A stretch of 64,000 nucleotides of DNA, from contig CALWSF010000017.1 of assembly GCA_944384125.1 (NCBI GenBank), positions 1-64,000 of the forward strand, written 5' to 3'. Under the pieces are notes generated by a model. The model saw nothing but the letters and a program-made list of their open reading frames with translations. It searched no databases and was not told the origin of the DNA. The DNA comes from an uncultured Lachnospiraceae bacterium. Lineage in GTDB: Bacteria > Bacillota > Clostridia > Lachnospirales > Lachnospiraceae. The translations under genes and the position numbers were made by a program. This document shows, one piece after another, positions 17,632 to 27,551 of the stretch; the first letter of the stretch is position 1, and every line of letters begins with the position of its first letter.

Positions 17632-17660
17632 TTGCAATAAAACTGTAAGCCGGTTATTAT
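17632..17660 (+). promoter_or_regulatory. Promoter of the proC operon
   Basis: TTGCAA (17632-17637), 17-base spacer, TATTAT (17655-17660). Confidence 0.7.
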
Positions 17661-17739
17661 AGCAGGATAAAGAACCATGCGAAAATGTAATGATGCCGGA
17701 ACAGACTAAAAACGGAAATCCGGCAGGAAGTGAGGAAAA

Positions 17740-18534
17740 ATGGCTAAAATCGGTTTTATTGGAATGGGAAATATCGGGTATGCGATTCTCCGCAGCCTTT
17801 TAACAGTGTATGACAGAGAGGATTTGACTTTTACCGATTTAAACAAACGGAAAGTGGCTCAGGTTGAGCGTGAAACGGGAATAAAGGCGGTGGGCAGCAA
17901 TCAGGAATGCGCAGCCGCAGCAAAATATATTGTGCTTGCGGTAAAACCGCAGTTTTATGATGCGGTGCTGGCTGATATTAAAGATACAGTAACAAAAGAA
18001 AATATTATTATTTCAATTGCTCCGGGTGTCAGCATTGACAGTGTGAATGAAAAACTGGGCGGCGATCGCAGGATTGTTCGTGCCATGCCGAACACACCTG
18101 CCCTTTTGGGAGAAGGAATGACAGGAGTCTGCTATGATCCGAAGCTTTTTGAGGAAGTGGAAAAGCAGATGATTACCAAATTTTTTGAGTCTTTCGGAAA
18201 AATGGAGGTGCTTCCGGAATATCTTATGAATGCGGTTGTCTGCATAAGTGCCAGTGCGCCGGCATACATTTATATGTTTATAGAGGCGCTGGCTGATGCC
18301 GGTGTAAAGTATGGCATGCCGCGTGATATGGCGTATCGCATGGCTGCTCAGGGTGTAGTGGGAAGTGCAAAGATGGTGCTGGAGACAGGAAAGCATCCCG
18401 GCGCTCTTAAAGATGATGTATGCTCTCCGGGAGGAACTACTATTTATGCGGTTGCCATGCTGGAGGAGTACGGTCTGCGTAATGCAGTAATCAAGGCATG
18501 TGATGCCTGTTATGAAAAATGTATTGACATGTAA
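17740..18534 (+). CDS. proC: Pyrroline-5-carboxylate reductase
   Basis: 264 residues, the normal ProC length. The N-terminal Rossmann motif is GFIGMGNIGYA. The AVKPQ segment near residue 68 and the C-terminal signature DDVCSPGGTTIYAV near 227-240 are both present. It makes L-proline from pyrroline-5-carboxylate with NAD(P)H in the cytosol. First gene of an apparent proC-NUDIX-spoIIM unit. Confidence 0.96.
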   Translation: MAKIGFIGMGNIGYAILRSLLTVYDREDLTFTDLNKRKVAQVERETGIKAVGSNQECAAAAKYIVLAVKPQFYDAVLADIKDTVTKENIIISIAPGVSIDSVNEKLGGDRRIVRAMPNTPALLGEGMTGVCYDPKLFEEVEKQMITKFFESFGKMEVLPEYLMNAVVCISASAPAYIYMFIEALADAGVKYGMPRDMAYRMAAQGVVGSAKMVLETGKHPGALKDDVCSPGGTTIYAVAMLEEYGLRNAVIKACDACYEKCIDM

Positions 18535-18555
18535 AGGCGGGGGGAATAAGTTGTC

Positions 18556-19125
18556 ATGAGAGAAAACGGGGAGAGAGCAGAAAAAAATATTCCTGTTAAG
18601 CGTCTGTCCAGAAATCTGAAATATCAGGGAGCCATACTGAAAGTATATGAGGATACGGTTCAGGTTAACGGACATGAGGCGAAATGGGACTTTATTCATC
18701 ATGACGGTGCAGCTGCGGTTGTACCCGTTACAGATGAGGGGAAAATACTGATGGTCCGTCAGTACCGGAATGCACTGGATCGCTATACTCTGGAGATTCC
18801 GGCAGGAAAGCTGGATGAGCCTGATGAGCCGAAAATAAAATGCGCATACAGGGAACTTGAGGAAGAGACGGGATTTTATTCAGAAAATCTGGAGTATCTT
18901 CTGAGTGTTAATACGACGATTGCTTTCTGCGATGAAGCGATAGATATCTTTCTGGCCAGGGATTTAAAACCGTCGGCACAGCATCTTGATCCGGACGAGG
19001 AGATTGAAGTGGAGGAGTGGGAGCTTTCGGATCTTCTGGACCTTATTTATACCGGAAAGATGACAGACGGGAAAACTGTAGCGTCAATTCTTGCATATGC
19101 CTGCAAATATGGAAACAGTAAATAA
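18556..19125 (+). CDS. NUDIX hydrolase, ADP-ribose pyrophosphatase type
   Basis: 189 residues. The Nudix box GKLDEPDEP..AYRELEEETGF is complete (glycine near residue 80, RELEEETG near 96-103). N-terminal strands resemble the NudF dimerisation region. It most likely hydrolyses ADP-ribose to AMP and ribose 5-phosphate. The start codon follows a GGGGGA-type ribosome binding site, 21 bases after proC. Confidence 0.9.
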   Translation: MRENGERAEKNIPVKRLSRNLKYQGAILKVYEDTVQVNGHEAKWDFIHHDGAAAVVPVTDEGKILMVRQYRNALDRYTLEIPAGKLDEPDEPKIKCAYRELEEETGFYSENLEYLLSVNTTIAFCDEAIDIFLARDLKPSAQHLDPDEEIEVEEWELSDLLDLIYTGKMTDGKTVASILAYACKYGNSK

Positions 19126-19194
19126 GAAGTTGAGGCCGATGTGTCATAGAGAGAAGAGGCACGGCATAAAGATTAAAAAAAGCCGGGAGTACAG

Positions 19195-19752
19195 ATGAAA
19201 GAAGCTGTTGTTTTTCAGAAAACAGATATACTTCGACTGGCGGCGATTTGTCTTTTCGCCGGAAGTGTGACAGGAACCGTGTGGGCTAACGGAATGGGGG
19301 CGGAACTTCGGGAACAGATAGGGGCATACACTCAGGTCTGTATTTCAGGAGAATATTTGGGCGAATTGGGTACCGAAATGCTGGCGGAGGTTTTTCTGCG
19401 GCGTGCATTGGCAGCAGCAGCAGGCTGGCTTATCGGGATGACACTTCTGGCCCGGCCGGCAATCTGTGTTTTAGCGGCCGGCACAGGATTTTCCATGGCG
19501 TTTCTCATATCCTGCATGACTGTTCAGTGGGGAGCGGGAGGTCTTCCTGTCTTTGTTGCTTCTCTGCTGCCGCAGTGGCTGTTATATGTTCCGGTGGCTG
19601 CGGTTCTGCTTTCCTGGGCAATGGCAGGACAGGAGAAAACTCATCTGCCCGGATTTGCGGTTCTGCTTCTTCTGTTATTTGCCGGCTCTGTGACAGAACT
19701 CTGGTTCAATCCGGTTGTTCTGCAGGCAATCATTTCAATATGCGGAATTTAA
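19195..19752 (+). CDS. spoIIM: Stage II sporulation protein M-like membrane protein
   Basis: 185 residues with about five hydrophobic segments and FAGSVTGTVWAN in the first. SpoIIM acts with SpoIID and SpoIIP in septal peptidoglycan thinning and engulfment during sporulation. The call rests on length, topology, the GSxxGxxWAN-like N-terminal pattern and the position between a NUDIX gene and xerD, a familiar clostridial order; sequence similarity is moderate. It implies an endospore-forming organism. Confidence 0.75.
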   Translation: MKEAVVFQKTDILRLAAICLFAGSVTGTVWANGMGAELREQIGAYTQVCISGEYLGELGTEMLAEVFLRRALAAAAGWLIGMTLLARPAICVLAAGTGFSMAFLISCMTVQWGAGGLPVFVASLLPQWLLYVPVAAVLLSWAMAGQEKTHLPGFAVLLLLLFAGSVTELWFNPVVLQAIISICGI

Positions 19753-19758
19753 AAACAG

Positions 19759-19808
19759 ACAACATGTTGGGGAATAAAAAGTATTTTTCCAACATGTTGT
19801 ATTTTTAT
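19759..19808 (+). terminator. Terminator after spoIIM
   Basis: Stem ACAACATGTTGG (19759-19770) with CCAACATGTTGT (19789-19800), then ATTTTTAT. Confidence 0.85.
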
Positions 19809-19850
19809 GTAAATCAGTTCGAAAATACCGGTAAAGTGGGAAAATTATAT

Positions 19851-19879
19851 TTGATTTTATGGTAAAAGGCGGATATAAT
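19851..19879 (+). promoter_or_regulatory. Promoter of xerD
   Basis: TTGATT (19851-19856), 17-base spacer, TATAAT (19874-19879). Confidence 0.72.
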
Positions 19880-19938
19880 GGTACGTACAGGCGGTTTTTT
19901 GCCATATTATGGAGGATGGATGATTAGGGGAAAAGGGT

Positions 19939-20787
19939 ATGACCGGGGAAATTGAGGAGTATGCAAACTATTTGCGGGACGTGAAAAAGATGTCCGGCAA
20001 CACAGTGCTGTCATATCGGCGCGATCTGCTGCAGATGGCGGCATATCTGGGGGAAAGAGGAATTCATGAAGCATCGAGAGTTACAAAGACAAGTCTGAAT
20101 TCCTATATACTGTTTATGGAGAAAGAAGGAAAGGCTTCGACTACGATATCACGGATGCTGGCGGCGATGAAGTCATTCTTTCATTACGAATTTACTCAGG
20201 GGAAAATCCGGAAAAATCCGGCGGAGCTGGTACATGCCCCAAAGATTAAGAAAAAAGTGCCGGTTATTTTGTCAGTTGATCAGGTAACAGCGCTTTTACA
20301 GCAGCCTGTGGGACGGACCCCCAAGGAGATCAGAGATAAAGCAATGCTTGAGCTTCTCTATGCTACGGGAATCCGCGTTTCTGAGCTTACAGGGCTGAAA
20401 TGTTCCGATGTCAACCGCACAATTGGATTTCTGACATGTCGTGACGGGGGCAGGGAGCGGACGATTCCGTTTGGCATGGTGGCCAAACAGGCATTGGATG
20501 ATTATTTTGAAAATGCACGGGAAGCACTTCTGAAGGGAAAAACGACAGAATGGCTGTTCGTCAACTGCAGCGGCGGTCAGATGAGCCGTCAGGGATTCTG
20601 GAAAATAATCAAATATTATCGCGATCGCGCCGGGATCAAAGAAGATATTACACCTCACACTCTTCGGCATTCCTTCGCGGCGCATTTGATTGGAAGCGGG
20701 GCGGACATGCACGCAGTACAGACGATTCTGGGGCATTCAGATGTGGCGACAACGCAGATGTACGCTGCTTACATGATGAAACAATAG
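19939..20787 (+). CDS. xerD: Tyrosine recombinase XerD-like
   Basis: 282 residues. The N-terminal SAM-like DNA-binding domain covers residues about 1-90 and the catalytic domain about 105-282. Catalytic residues are visible: the first Arg in ATGIRVSEL, HTLRHSFAAHL (His-x-x-Arg), the GHSD loop and Tyr near residue 275 in TTQMYAAY. With dif sites it resolves chromosome dimers. The C-terminus is slightly short, ending soon after the nucleophile. No dif site was recognised in the window. Confidence 0.9.
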   Translation: MTGEIEEYANYLRDVKKMSGNTVLSYRRDLLQMAAYLGERGIHEASRVTKTSLNSYILFMEKEGKASTTISRMLAAMKSFFHYEFTQGKIRKNPAELVHAPKIKKKVPVILSVDQVTALLQQPVGRTPKEIRDKAMLELLYATGIRVSELTGLKCSDVNRTIGFLTCRDGGRERTIPFGMVAKQALDDYFENAREALLKGKTTEWLFVNCSGGQMSRQGFWKIIKYYRDRAGIKEDITPHTLRHSFAAHLIGSGADMHAVQTILGHSDVATTQMYAAYMMKQ

Positions 20788-20809
20788 GAAGAGCAGCACA
20801 GGAGGGGCT

Positions 20810-21463
20810 ATGAGTTTTACACCTGTAAGTTTGGATGAATGGGAACGGAGCAATCATTTCCAGTATTATCGCAATATACTGAAATGCGGGTACAGCGTGA
20901 CGGTGGCACTTGATGTGACGGCGTTTCACAGGCATGTACAGCGCGAGGCTATACGATTTTTTCCTGCATTTGTCTACTGTGTGTCCAGACAGATTCAGGA
21001 GATGAGAGAATTTCGGATGGGAACGGATAAGGATGGCAATCCGGGATTTTATGATTGTCTTCATCCTAATTATACGATTTTTCATGAGGACGATCATACA
21101 TTTTCTGATCTGTGGACAGAGTATACGCCGGATTTCGCTGCTTTTTATTATCGGATGACAGAAGATATGCAGAAATATGGCAGCAGAAAAGGTGTTAAGA
21201 TTAAGCCGCAGCAGCCAAAAAATTTTTACTGTATTTCCTGTGTACCCTGGCTCGATTTTACAGGGTATTCCGCCTATACACAGAGCGGAGAGCCAATGCT
21301 GTTTCCTATTATTACATATGGAAAGATAACAGAGAAAGACGGCAAAGAGACGGTTCCGTTCTGTGTCAATATTTCTCATGCAGCGGCTGATGGATATCAT
21401 ACGTCACAGTTTATAAGCGGATTGCAGGAAAAACTGAATACTTTTTCCGGAACCGTCCAATAA
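20810..21463 (+). CDS. Chloramphenicol acetyltransferase-like protein
   Basis: 217 residues, the size of one CAT (type A) subunit. The catalytic block reads ISHAAADGYH near residues 187-196, keeping the active-site His and the structural Asp-Gly of the HHxxxDG motif but replacing the first His by Ser. It starts 22 bases after xerD and may be cotranscribed. Such chromosomal CAT-like proteins often have unknown acceptors, so resistance cannot be assumed. Confidence 0.85.
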   Translation: MSFTPVSLDEWERSNHFQYYRNILKCGYSVTVALDVTAFHRHVQREAIRFFPAFVYCVSRQIQEMREFRMGTDKDGNPGFYDCLHPNYTIFHEDDHTFSDLWTEYTPDFAAFYYRMTEDMQKYGSRKGVKIKPQQPKNFYCISCVPWLDFTGYSAYTQSGEPMLFPIITYGKITEKDGKETVPFCVNISHAAADGYHTSQFISGLQEKLNTFSGTVQ

Positions 21464-21478
21464 AGAGGAAAATAAAAG

Positions 21479-21545
21479 AGGCTGCTTTACCGCGTCAGAT
21501 GCAAAAGCAAAAAAATCTGATACGGTAAAGCAGCCTTTTTGTTTT
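21479..21545. terminator. Terminator between the CAT-like gene and the small secreted protein gene
   Basis: Stem AGGCTGCTTTACCG (21479-21492) with CGGTAAAGCAGCCT (21523-21536), then a T-run. Confidence 0.88.
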
Positions 21546-21547
21546 TG

Positions 21548-22027
21548 TCAGGTAGCCGTTTCCTTTATATAGGAAACAAAGCTTTCCTTAATGGAGGTAA
21601 ATGCTTCCTGGCACGCCTTGAATTCATCACTTTCCACGTCATCATATATTTCGGAAAAGTACGGAACCAGCACATAGGTTTTATTTCCGTAAAATCCCAG
21701 AATCGTGCATTCTTCCAGAAAGCGGTAATCAGAATCTTCCAGGCTCACGATGGAAAAAAGAAGACCTGATTCATCTTTTTCATAAGAAGTTCTGTCATAT
21801 ATATCATAGGAATCTTCGTTCTGTGTCATCACAAGCTCAGAACTCCATTCCCTGGGAATTTTAAAAGAAAAGTCATCTGTGATGACCTTTGAACCGGTCA
21901 GTTTTATGGAAATGTCATCGCTGTTCTGCTCCGAAAAGCTGACAACCTGGACTGAATCAGCAGCAAAAACAGGCATGGCAAAGAACAACGAAACAATGGA
22001 ACTGCATATGATCGTTCTGAAATTCAT
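21548..22027 (-). CDS. Small secreted protein of unknown function
   Basis: 159 residues with a clear signal peptide (residues 1-22, ending VFAADS). GGAGG precedes the ATG. The mature part is acidic and beta-rich, with a region of the form FSFKIPREWS near residue 55 that resembles small extracytoplasmic domains in clostridial secreted proteins. No catalytic motif or wall-anchoring signal was recognised. Confidence 0.7.
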   Translation of the reverse strand: MNFRTIICSSIVSLFFAMPVFAADSVQVVSFSEQNSDDISIKLTGSKVITDDFSFKIPREWSSELVMTQNEDSYDIYDRTSYEKDESGLLFSIVSLEDSDYRFLEECTILGFYGNKTYVLVPYFSEIYDDVESDEFKACQEAFTSIKESFVSYIKETAT

Positions 22028-22103
22028 TCCTTTATCCTCCGTTCTGTTTTTTATTTTACCACAAACCTAAGAAAAAGTCAGCAGTAAAATCAGGAGATTT
22101 TAC

Positions 22104-22140
22104 AATGACCCGATCTCCGGATAAGAGTCGGGTCATTGCA
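22104..22140. terminator. Hairpin after the activase/dehydratase gene
   Basis: Stem CAATGACCCGA / TCGGGTCATTG between two - strand genes; the U-tract on the - strand is weak. Confidence 0.6.
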
Positions 22141-22150
22141 GAAGAATATG

Positions 22151-25100
22151 TCAGGAGATCTTTGTCTCTTTCTTGTGCTGTGTCAGATTTTTCTGAGCGG
22201 TTGCCAGCATCAGTTTGATACGGTTTAACTGATTTACCTCGCTGGCACCCGGATCGTAGTCGACAGCAATAATATTTGCCTCCGGATGACTGCGGCGGAG
22301 TTCTTTGATAACGCCTTTTCCAACGATATGATTGGGAAGGCAGCCAAAAGGCTGAGTGCAGATAATATTGGTAGTGCCGCTCTGTATCAGTTCCAGCATT
22401 TCTCCTGTCAGGAACCAGCCTTCGCCGGTCTGATTACCCAGAGAAACGTATTGCTCTGCCATGGAGGCAAGATCCCGGATACGTGCAGGCGGAGCAAAAT
22501 GAGTGCTCTTTTGCAGTTCGCGGCGTGATGTGCGGCGGAAATATTCCAGGAGAGAAATTCCCATATTGCACAGGTAAGCGGTTGAACGCTTTCCGCCCAG
22601 ATTATCTGCCTTGAAATTGCTGTTGTAGAAGCAGTACAGGAGGAAATCCATAAGATCCGGCATCACTGCCTCTGCTCCCTCGGCCTCCAGCAGTTCCACT
22701 ACATGGTTATTTGCCAGAGGAGAGAATTTAACAAGGATTTCTCCTACAATTCCTACTTTGGGCTTCACGACATTGCGCCGCGGCAGTTCGTCAAACTCCC
22801 GGATAATTCCGCGTATGTTGCGGTTGAATTCCAGCATTGACGGAGCTCGCTTTGACAGGGAGCGAATACAGATCTCTTTCCATTTCTCATGAAGAGCATC
22901 CGCGGATCCGGGCTTTGCTTCATAAGGACGTGTCGCATAGAGAACACGCATGAAAATGTCACCGTACACAATTCCCTGCATGGCTTTTGTCAGGAGAGGA
23001 AGAGTAATTTTAAAGCCCGGGTTGCTTTCCATGCCGTTGGCATTGAGAGAAATAACGGGTACCTGCGGCATTCCGGCCTTTTCCAGTGCACGGCGTATAA
23101 AGCCGATATAGTTGGAAGCCCGGCATCCTCCGCCGGTCTGGCTCATGATCACAGCGGTGTGATCCAAATCATATTTTCCTGACAAAAGTGCATCCATAAT
23201 CTGTCCCACAACAATGAGGGACGGGTAGCACGCATCATTGTTAACGTATTTCAGACCGGTGTCAATGGCAGCGCGATCAGAATTCTGTAAAACCTCCAGT
23301 TTGTAGCCGAAACTGCGGACCGCTGCTTCAACCAGATCAAAATGGATGGGAGACATCTGCGGACACAGGATCGTATAGGTTTTTTTCATCTCTTTTGTGA
23401 AGAAAACACGGTTGTATGCGCTGGAGACAACGGGCTTTTTATAATGCTTCATCTCGCGGACGCGGATGGCCGATATCAGAGAGCGGACGCGGATTCGGGC
23501 AGCTCCCAGATTATTTACCTCATCAATTTTCAGCAGAGTATATATTTTGCCGGACTGGGTCAGGATATCATTAACCTGATCCGTTGTGACAGCATCCAGA
23601 CCGCAGCCGAAGGAGTTGAGCTGGATCAGATCCAGATCCTGACGGGTCTTGACATAGCAGGCAGCCTCATAGAGACGGGAATGATACATCCACTGATCCG
23701 TCACAATGAGCGGACGCTCCACGTGTCCTAAGTGGGATACAGAGTCTTCTGTAAGCACGGCAAAGCCGTAGGAGGTAATGAGCTCCGGAATTCCGTGATT
23801 GATTTCCGGATCCACATGATAAGGACGGCCGGCGAGAACAATGCCATGGTGGCCGGTTTCCTTCATCCAGTCAAGAACCTCTTCTCCTTTTTTCTTCATA
23901 TCCTCACGGGATGCGAGAAGTTCAGCCCATGCCCTGCGGGCAGCACTGCGAATCTCCTGCTCGGGAATTCCCTGATCTTTTGTAAATTCATCAACAAGCC
24001 GTTCCGTAAGTACTGATTCATTCGTAAATGCAAAAAACGGATTGCGGAAATGAACCTTGTGATCAGACAGCGATTCCACATTATTTTTGATGTTTTCCGC
24101 ATAGGAGGTAACCATCGGGCAGTTATAGTGATTGCCTGCATCCGGAGATTCATTGCGCTCGTAGGGGATGCAGGGATAGAATATGTAGCTGAGCCCCTGG
24201 CGGATAAGCCATTCAATGTGTCCGTGTACCAGTTTTGCAGGATAGCACTCAGATTCGCTGGGGATGGATTCAATGCCCAGTTCATAAATCTGTCTGGTGG
24301 ACTGGGGAGACAGAACAGTTCTGTATCCCAGCTCCTTAAAGAAAACAGCCCAGAAGGGATAGTTTTCATACATGTTGAGAACCCGCGGGATTCCCACGGT
24401 TCCACGGGGGGCCATATCCGCGGTCAGAGGTTCATAATCAAACATCCGATGATATTTATAATCAAAAAGATTGGGGATGTCTTTCTTGGTTTTGTTTCCT
24501 CCAAGACCTCTTTCGCAGCGGTTTCCGGTAACGAACTGACGTCCGCCGTCAAAGCGGTTGATGGTCAGAACGCAGTGGTTTGTACATCCCTGGCATCTTG
24601 CCATGCTGGTTTTATATGTAAGACTTAATATCTTGTCAATAGAAAGCATGGATGTTGTTCTGGACGCATCACAGCGCTCTCTTGCGATCAGAGCCGCACC
24701 ATATGCTCCCATGATACCGGCAATGTCGGGACGGACAGCTTCACAGCCCGCAATTTTTTCAAAGCTTCTGAGAACAGCGTCGTTGTAGAAAGTTCCTCCC
24801 TGCACAACAACGTGACGTCCCAGATCAGAAGCATTTGTGATTTTAATAACTTTAAAGAGAGCATTCTTGATAACAGAGTAAGCCAGGCCGGCGGAGATGT
24901 CGGCAACGGTTGCTCCTTCTTTCTGCGCCTGTTTGACATTGGAATTCATAAACACGGTGCAGCGTGTTCCCAGATCAGTGGGATTTTTAGCAAAGAGTGC
25001 TTCTCTGGCAAAGTCTTCAACACTGTAATTCAGTGATTTTGCAAAAGTTTCAATGAAAGAACCGCACCCGGAGGAGCATGCCTCGTTGAGCTGAACGCTG

Positions 25101-26407
25101 TCAACGGTTCCATCCTTGATTTTTATGCATTTCATGTCCTGGCCGCCGATGTCAAGAATACAGTCCACATCCGGTTCAAAGGCGGCAGCAGCATAGTAGT
25201 GGGAGATTGTTTCCACCTCGCCCTCATCGAGCATAAGGGCTGACTTTAAAAGTGCCTCGCCGTAGCCTGTGGAGCATGACCATGCAATTTTTGCTGTTTT
25301 CGGAAGTTTCTCATGGATCTCCCTCATAGCCCGGATTGCAGTTGCAAGGGGGCTTCCGTTATTGTTGCTGTAAAAACGGTACAGAAGGGATCCGTCCTCG
25401 CTTACAAGAGCTACTTTGGTTGTGGTGGAACCGGCATCAATTCCCAGATAGCAGTTGCCTTCATAAGAAGCGAGATCAGCCTTTCTTACATCATGGCTGG
25501 CATGACGTTCGGAAAATTTCCGGTATTCTTCTTCGTCTGTGAAAAGAGGCTCCATGCGGTTAACCTCAAAATCCATCTTGATGCCCTGTGACAGGCGGGA
25601 GATGAGATCCTCCACGTCCACAGATACTGTATGATCCGAATTCATTGCGGCGCCTATGGCAGCAAAAAGATGGGAGTGATCCGGTGCTATGATCTGCTCC
25701 GGTCCCAGATTCAGCGTGCGGATAAAAGCGGCGCGCAGCTCAGAGAGAAAATGAAGCGGCCCTCCAAGAAAAGCGACATTTCCGCGGATCGGCTTTCCGC
25801 ATGCCAGGCCGCTTATAGTCTGATTTACTACCGCCTGAAAAATGGAGGCGGACAGATCCTCTTTTGTGGCACCCTCGTTAATAAGGGGCTGAATGTCAGA
25901 TTTGGCAAATACGCCGCAGCGGGCTGCGATAGGGTAAATTGCCTTGTAATTTTTGGCATATTCGTTCAGACCGGACGCATCCGTCTGAAGAAGAGAGGCC
26001 ATCTGGTCGATAAAGGATCCCGTTCCGCCTGCGCAGATGCCGTTCATCCTCTGATCAATGCCGCCAGTAAAATAAATAATTTTCGCATCCTCTCCGCCCA
26101 GCTCGATTGCCACATCCGTCTGCGGTGCGTAATCTTTGAGTGAGGTGGCTACAGCCACAACCTCCTGAACGAACGGTATCTCCAGATGCTTTGAGAGAGT
26201 CAGTCCGCCGGAACCGGTAATAACAGGTTCCACCTTCATGGCTCCCAGTTTTTTGAGGCCCTCGCGAAGAAGCTGCGCAAGGGTTTCCTGAATATTGGCA
26301 AAATGACGTTTGTAGTCAGCAAAAAGAAGTTTGCCTTTCTCATCAATAACAGAAACTTTTACAGTTGTGGAACCAATGTCGATTCCAAGTCTATTGCAGG
26401 AATTCAT
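22151..26407 (-). CDS. Fused acyl-CoA dehydratase activase / 2-hydroxyacyl-CoA dehydratase-like protein
   Basis: About 1,418 residues from ATG 26407. Two tandem BadF/HgdC-type ATPase domains come first ([10 protein letters not shown] near residue 8, [10 protein letters not shown] near 322), each with a glycine-rich CAGGTGSF or CSSGCGSF motif that carries the cysteine of the interdomain [4Fe-4S] cluster. DUF2229 follows from about residue 650, then an HgdB-like region (about 1,010 onward, with [12 protein letters not shown] and [11 protein letters not shown]). HgdC-type activators use ATP to inject a low-potential electron into a dehydratase; this fusion is a widespread, uncharacterised anaerobe-specific relative. 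Earlier in-frame ATGs at 26461 and 26449 lack ribosome binding sites, and a probable -10 lies at 26462-26467. GGAGG lies 23 bases before 26407, with a GGGG-TTTA-CCCC hairpin between. Confidence 0.88.
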   Translation of the reverse strand: MNSCNRLGIDIGSTTVKVSVIDEKGKLLFADYKRHFANIQETLAQLLREGLKKLGAMKVEPVITGSGGLTLSKHLEIPFVQEVVAVATSLKDYAPQTDVAIELGGEDAKIIYFTGGIDQRMNGICAGGTGSFIDQMASLLQTDASGLNEYAKNYKAIYPIAARCGVFAKSDIQPLINEGATKEDLSASIFQAVVNQTISGLACGKPIRGNVAFLGGPLHFLSELRAAFIRTLNLGPEQIIAPDHSHLFAAIGAAMNSDHTVSVDVEDLISRLSQGIKMDFEVNRMEPLFTDEEEYRKFSERHASHDVRKADLASYEGNCYLGIDAGSTTTKVALVSEDGSLLYRFYSNNNGSPLATAIRAMREIHEKLPKTAKIAWSCSTGYGEALLKSALMLDEGEVETISHYYAAAAFEPDVDCILDIGGQDMKCIKIKDGTVDSVQLNEACSSGCGSFIETFAKSLNYSVEDFAREALFAKNPTDLGTRCTVFMNSNVKQAQKEGATVADISAGLAYSVIKNALFKVIKITNASDLGRHVVVQGGTFYNDAVLRSFEKIAGCEAVRPDIAGIMGAYGAALIARERCDASRTTSMLSIDKILSLTYKTSMARCQGCTNHCVLTINRFDGGRQFVTGNRCERGLGGNKTKKDIPNLFDYKYHRMFDYEPLTADMAPRGTVGIPRVLNMYENYPFWAVFFKELGYRTVLSPQSTRQIYELGIESIPSESECYPAKLVHGHIEWLIRQGLSYIFYPCIPYERNESPDAGNHYNCPMVTSYAENIKNNVESLSDHKVHFRNPFFAFTNESVLTERLVDEFTKDQGIPEQEIRSAARRAWAELLASREDMKKKGEEVLDWMKETGHHGIVLAGRPYHVDPEINHGIPELITSYGFAVLTEDSVSHLGHVERPLIVTDQWMYHSRLYEAACYVKTRQDLDLIQLNSFGCGLDAVTTDQVNDILTQSGKIYTLLKIDEVNNLGAARIRVRSLISAIRVREMKHYKKPVVSSAYNRVFFTKEMKKTYTILCPQMSPIHFDLVEAAVRSFGYKLEVLQNSDRAAIDTGLKYVNNDACYPSLIVVGQIMDALLSGKYDLDHTAVIMSQTGGGCRASNYIGFIRRALEKAGMPQVPVISLNANGMESNPGFKITLPLLTKAMQGIVYGDIFMRVLYATRPYEAKPGSADALHEKWKEICIRSLSKRAPSMLEFNRNIRGIIREFDELPRRNVVKPKVGIVGEILVKFSPLANNHVVELLEAEGAEAVMPDLMDFLLYCFYNSNFKADNLGGKRSTAYLCNMGISLLEYFRRTSRRELQKSTHFAPPARIRDLASMAEQYVSLGNQTGEGWFLTGEMLELIQSGTTNIICTQPFGCLPNHIVGKGVIKELRRSHPEANIIAVDYDPGASEVNQLNRIKLMLATAQKNLTQHKKETKIS

Positions 26408-26461
26408 GTACAATCGGGGTAAACCCCTTCCCTCCTTTGTATTACACATGTATTCGGCCAT

Positions 26462-26490
26462 AGTGTAACATAGAATAAGGAAGAAAACAA
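26462..26490 (-). promoter_or_regulatory. Possible promoter of the activase/dehydratase gene
   Basis: On the - strand TTGTTT (26485-26490), 17-base spacer, TACACT (26462-26467). Confidence 0.45.
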
Positions 26491-26595
26491 TTGCTCCGAT
26501 ACGTTAAAAAGGCGCTAAAAAAGCATTATATTTGTTAAGAATGACAATAGTTTCGTCAATTTGAACGAAGACTGTTAAAATCAGCTTAAATATAT

Positions 26596-26624
26596 TTGAC
26601 AAAGGCCTGACCGGTATCTATAAT
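26596..26624 (+). promoter_or_regulatory. Consensus promoter of the rhomboid-like gene
   Basis: TTGACA (26596-26601), 17-base spacer, TATAAT (26619-26624), both perfect. Confidence 0.87.
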
Positions 26625-26701
26625 TAAAATCCAGGGGTTTTTGCCCGCTGTGCGGGAAAACTGCAATGGATTTCTTTAAAATAAGGAAAAGGATGTGTAA
26701 T

Positions 26702-27544
26702 ATGAATTTTTTCAGAAAGATGGAGCGCAAGTATGGGAGATATGCCATTCACAACCTGATGTATTATATTATTCTTCTGTACCTGGCAGGACTTGTGCTG
26801 AATGCAATCAATCCGGTTTTTTACCCGCTGTTTCTGTCTCTGAATCCGGAAGCGATTCTTCATGGCCAGGTGTGGCGGCTTGTGACGTTTCTGATATGTC
26901 CCCCGGCTTCCAGTGCTCTTATGGTGCTGATCGCTGTCTATCTTTATTATTCTCTTGGGTCCACTCTTGAGCGGGTGTGGGGAGCTTTCCGTTTTAATGT
27001 ATTTTTCTTTACAGGTGTGCTGGGGCATATTCTGGCGGCATTTTTGGTATACTTTCTTACCGGGCGGACTGTTTCCATGTCACCGTATTTTTTGAATGAA
27101 TCTCTGTTCCTGGCTTTTGCGGCAACTTTTCCGGAAACGCAGTTCTGGCTGATGTTTATTCTTCCTATCAAGGCAAAATGGCTGGGGTATGTTGCCGGCG
27201 CGGAGATTTTGTACAGCTTCTTTGTGGGAGGTTTTACCACCAAAATTGAAATTGCTGTGTCTCTTCTGAATTTTATTGTGTTTTTCCTCATGACACGGAA
27301 TTATCGTGCGGTAAATCCGGTGGAAATTGCCCGCAAACAGACATTTAAGCATGAGATGAAAAAGGCTGAGGTCCAGAAAATTATGCGGACACATCACAAA
27401 TGTGCGGTCTGCGGCCGTACGGAGAAGGATGATCCCAATCTTGAATTTCGATACTGCTCAAAGTGCGCAGGCAGCCTGGAGTATTGTCAGGACCATCTCT
27501 ATACGCATCGTCATGTGACGGAAGAAGAGCTGAAGGAGGATTAG
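26702..27544 (+). CDS. Rhomboid-like membrane protein with C-terminal zinc ribbon
   Basis: 280 residues from ATG 26702, eight bases after AAGGA; upstream in-frame ATGs lack this spacing. Six or so membrane segments span residues about 20-205, including the rhomboid-type HGQVWRLVTF loop near residue 55. Where active rhomboids have the GxSG serine motif, this protein has LNESLFLAF, so it is probably catalytically inactive. The cytosolic tail (about 235-280) carries CAVC and CSKC pairs plus a later Cys/His segment, a likely zinc site. Seven bases after it pyk begins, suggesting one transcript from the strong promoter upstream. Confidence 0.75.
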   Translation: MNFFRKMERKYGRYAIHNLMYYIILLYLAGLVLNAINPVFYPLFLSLNPEAILHGQVWRLVTFLICPPASSALMVLIAVYLYYSLGSTLERVWGAFRFNVFFFTGVLGHILAAFLVYFLTGRTVSMSPYFLNESLFLAFAATFPETQFWLMFILPIKAKWLGYVAGAEILYSFFVGGFTTKIEIAVSLLNFIVFFLMTRNYRAVNPVEIARKQTFKHEMKKAEVQKIMRTHHKCAVCGRTEKDDPNLEFRYCSKCAGSLEYCQDHLYTHRHVTEEELKED

Positions 27545-27551
27545 ACGAGTT

